DNA from: Fictibacillus enclensis
Lineage (GTDB): Bacteria > Bacillota > Bacilli > Bacillales > Fictibacillaceae
Length of the DNA: 64,000 bases
Direction: 5' to 3'
Assembly (NCBI RefSeq): GCF_001457035.1
Contig: NZ_KQ758617.1
Location: forward strand, 1-64,000
The position numbers and the translations under genes are program-made. Positions 62,253-64,000 of the stretch are shown here, in pieces. A model generated the notes under the pieces. The model had not been told where the DNA came from. It worked only from the letters and a program-made list of their open reading frames with translations, and ran no database searches. How positions within the stretch are numbered: the first letter of the stretch is position 1; each line of letters starts with the position of its first letter.

Positions 62253-62308
62253 TCTATAGACACACGGCCGCGCTTTTTCCTTTGTGACGTGACGTGTCTC
62301 TAATTTTT

Positions 62309-62342
62309 AGCATATCGCCTCCCTGAGGCGGTATGCTTTTTT
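62309..62342 (+). terminator. Attenuator terminator before bmrC
   Basis: 13-bp stem AGCATATCGCCTC/GAGGCGGTATGCT (one T-G pair), 3-base loop, TTTTTT. Confidence 0.87.
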
Positions 62343-62388
62343 GCATTTGGGGTTCTATTCACCGTTCATATAAAGGAGAGATGCAAAG

Positions 62389-62445
62389 ATGAGATTAGTA
62401 ACAGTAGTGAGATTAAAGTGGCAGCTTCATTTGGGCTCAGGGTAG
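62389..62445 (+). CDS. Possible leader peptide 2 (18 aa)
   Basis: ATG 62389 has AAAGGAGAG 8 bases upstream, a strong RBS, and encodes 18 residues, basic and hydrophobic (MRLVTVVRLKWQLHLGSG), stopping 40 bases before the exporter start. Could couple translation or be a second sensor; could also be a chance RBS. Confidence 0.45.
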   Translation: MRLVTVVRLKWQLHLGSG

Positions 62446-62484
62446 CTTTCGTATCAGAGGATTCAGGATGAGAGGAGTGAAACG

Positions 62485-64000
62485 ATGTTTTCTGTTTTAA
62501 GCAAATTAGGATGGTTTTTTAAAGAGCACTGGAAACGCTATTCGATAGCGGTTGTTTTATTAATCGTGGTTGGCATTCTAGAGGTTATCCCTCCAAAGAT
62601 CGTCGGAAATGCGATTGATGCCATTAACCTGGGCAACTTGACAAAAGAAACACTGATCCAAACGATTTTAGTGTATACCGGTTTATTGACCATTACCTAT
62701 ATTTTAACGTATTTCATGATGTATCAGTTGTTTGGCGGGGCATTTGTTGTGGAACGGATCCTCCGCTCCAAATTTATGAGACATCTTTTAAAAATGACTC
62801 CATCGTTTTATGAAAAAAATAAGACAGGAGATCTCATGGCTCGGGCAACCAACGATTTGAAGGCCATTTCAGTTACCGCAGGGTTCGGAATTCTCACCCT
62901 TGTGGACTCGAGTGCATTTATGCTGGTCATTTTGCTTACCATGGGGTTATTTATCAGCTGGAAACTGACACTCGCGGCTGTTATTCCCCTGCCTCTGATG
63001 GCCATTGCCATGAATCGGTACGGAAAGAAGGTTCATGAACGGTTTCTGCTGGCACAGGATGCGTTTGGAGACATGAATGATCAGGTGTTGGAGAGTATTT
63101 CGGGAGTGAGGGTAATCCGTGCTTACGTAAAAGAGCAGGAAGATATGGCCCGCTTCCAAACTCTCACGGATGATGTCTATGGAAAAAATATCGCTGTTGC
63201 CAAGGTGGATGCGTTGTTTGAGCCAACCATTAAAGTGCTGGTTGGGATCAGCTATTTGATTGGATTAGGATATGGCGCATACCTTGTTTTTCACAACACC
63301 ATCACTCTTGGACAGCTTGTCTCCTTTAACGTTTACCTTGGAATGCTGATATGGCCGATGTTTGCTGTTGGCGAATTGATCAATGTCATGCAACGTGGAA
63401 ATGCCTCTTTGGACCGGGTGAACGAAACACTTGCCTATGAACCGGATGTAAATAGCCATCCCCACCCGATAAAGCTCGATCAGCCGGGAACCATTCAATT
63501 CCACAATGTATCGTTTCGATATCCGTCATCAGAAAGAGATAATTTAAAAGAAATTCATGTAAGTGTTAAAACAGGCCAGACGCTTGGCATTGTCGGACGA
63601 ACAGGAAGTGGAAAAACAACGCTGTTCAAGCAGCTTCTTCGTGAGTATCCGCTAGGAGAGGGAACCATTAGTATCTCGGAAATCGATCTGGCCCAGCTTG
63701 CCATAGAGGATATTCAGGGATGGATCGGCTACGTTCCGCAGGAAGCTACCCTTTTTTCAAAAACAATACGAGAGAATGTGCTGTTTGGGAATAGCCAGGG
63801 GACGGAGAAGGAGCTTCAGCATGCTCTTAAAATGGCAGCTTTTGATCAGGATGTGAAGTATTTGCCGCAAGGACTCAATACCCTGGTGGGGGAAAAGGGC
63901 GTCGCTTTGTCAGGTGGCCAAAAACAACGGGTTTCCATTGCCAGGGCCCTTCTCATCGACCCCGAGATCCTGCTGCTGGATGATGCCCTTTCAGCAGTCG
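62485..64000 (+). CDS. bmrC: ABC-type multidrug exporter, BmrC-like (partial)
   Basis: 505 residues before the window ends. Six-helix ABC transmembrane domain (about 1-310), then ATPase: Walker A GRTGSGKTT (371-379), signature LSGGQKQR (from 475), Walker B ILLLDDALS near 501. Start MFSVLSKLGWFFKEHW and the region LINVMQRGNASLDRVNETL match B. subtilis BmrC (YheI). The partner BmrD would lie to the right. ATG 62485 after GAGAGGAG. Confidence 0.92.
   Translation, partial: MFSVLSKLGWFFKEHWKRYSIAVVLLIVVGILEVIPPKIVGNAIDAINLGNLTKETLIQTILVYTGLLTITYILTYFMMYQLFGGAFVVERILRSKFMRHLLKMTPSFYEKNKTGDLMARATNDLKAISVTAGFGILTLVDSSAFMLVILLTMGLFISWKLTLAAVIPLPLMAIAMNRYGKKVHERFLLAQDAFGDMNDQVLESISGVRVIRAYVKEQEDMARFQTLTDDVYGKNIAVAKVDALFEPTIKVLVGISYLIGLGYGAYLVFHNTITLGQLVSFNVYLGMLIWPMFAVGELINVMQRGNASLDRVNETLAYEPDVNSHPHPIKLDQPGTIQFHNVSFRYPSSERDNLKEIHVSVKTGQTLGIVGRTGSGKTTLFKQLLREYPLGEGTISISEIDLAQLAIEDIQGWIGYVPQEATLFSKTIRENVLFGNSQGTEKELQHALKMAAFDQDVKYLPQGLNTLVGEKGVALSGGQKQRVSIARALLIDPEILLLDDALSAV

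Overview
The window reads as a chromosomal segment of a spore-forming Bacillaceae bacterium (Firmicutes). Support: strong AAGGAGG-type ribosome binding sites, frequent TTG/GTG starts, sporulation genes (prkA, yhbH, spoVR, cotJABC, a YjcZ-type peptide), and gene order that matches Bacillus subtilis in long stretches (trnD-like tRNA array; queG-yhbB-trmL-prkA-yhbH; yhcW-yhcX-pgcA; yrkE-F-H-I-J). I see no insertion sequence, prophage, integrase or CRISPR array.

Layout. 1-1604: fourteen tRNA genes in the order of the distal part of B. subtilis trnD, closed by a strong terminator; the first tRNA is almost at the left edge, so the array (and probably an rRNA operon) continues to the left. 1.8-20.6 kb: housekeeping and sporulation genes: an amino-acid permease, queuosine and tRNA modification (queG, trmL), DNA repair (ogt), the PrkA kinase and YhbH, a signal peptidase, a Fur-box-controlled feoAB iron system, a ComEC-like MBL protein, yhcW/yhcX, and phosphoglucomutase. 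20.7-29.5 kb: membrane transport (DUF202, a CNNM/CBS exporter, two YitT proteins, GltT, a Trk/Ktr K+ channel) and PhzF. 29.6-35.5 kb: a co-directional envelope array (ChrB-like protein, polysaccharide deacetylase, two DedA proteins, a diacylglycerol glycosyltransferase-like protein, CorA). 36-38 kb: YetF and SpoVR. 38.1-42.5 kb: a persulfide/sulfide module under a CstR-type repressor with four matching operators. 42.6-45.1 kb: GTP cyclohydrolase II-like protein, RibD and a HAD phosphatase. 45.2-47.6 kb: a second Feo system whose FeoB is split into separate GTPase and membrane genes. 47.6-49.6 kb: cobalamin riboswitch with cobT and bluB. 49.7-58.5 kb: DUF2971, an orphan ModB, YugP-like protease, cotJABC, other spore-type genes, an Xaa-Pro peptidase, DapF, YtpP. 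58.5-62 kb: NfrA, FMN riboswitch and ribE-ribBA-ribH. 62-64 kb: an antibiotic-attenuation-type leader before a BmrC-like ABC exporter cut by the right edge.

How parts work together: the riboflavin pathway is split between the FMN-riboswitch operon (ribE, ribBA, ribH, no ribD) and a separate unit carrying ribD with a second GTP cyclohydrolase and a candidate phosphatase. PrkA, YhbH and SpoVR are all present; prkA and spoVR carry look-alike sigma-E-type promoters. CobT and BluB make and activate the B12 lower ligand. The cst/yrk genes handle reactive sulfur.

Decayed or disturbed genes that a plain ORF list misses: a MerR regulator frameshifted at its start (21171), a frameshifted membrane rhodanese at the head of the cst cluster (38195), a LysR C-terminal remnant (58192), and a 17-nt copy of the tRNA-fMet 5' end (242). 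Small genes described here: 29 aa at 7751, 40 aa at 35552, 51 aa at 53545, 59 aa at 13380, and two leader peptides before bmrC.
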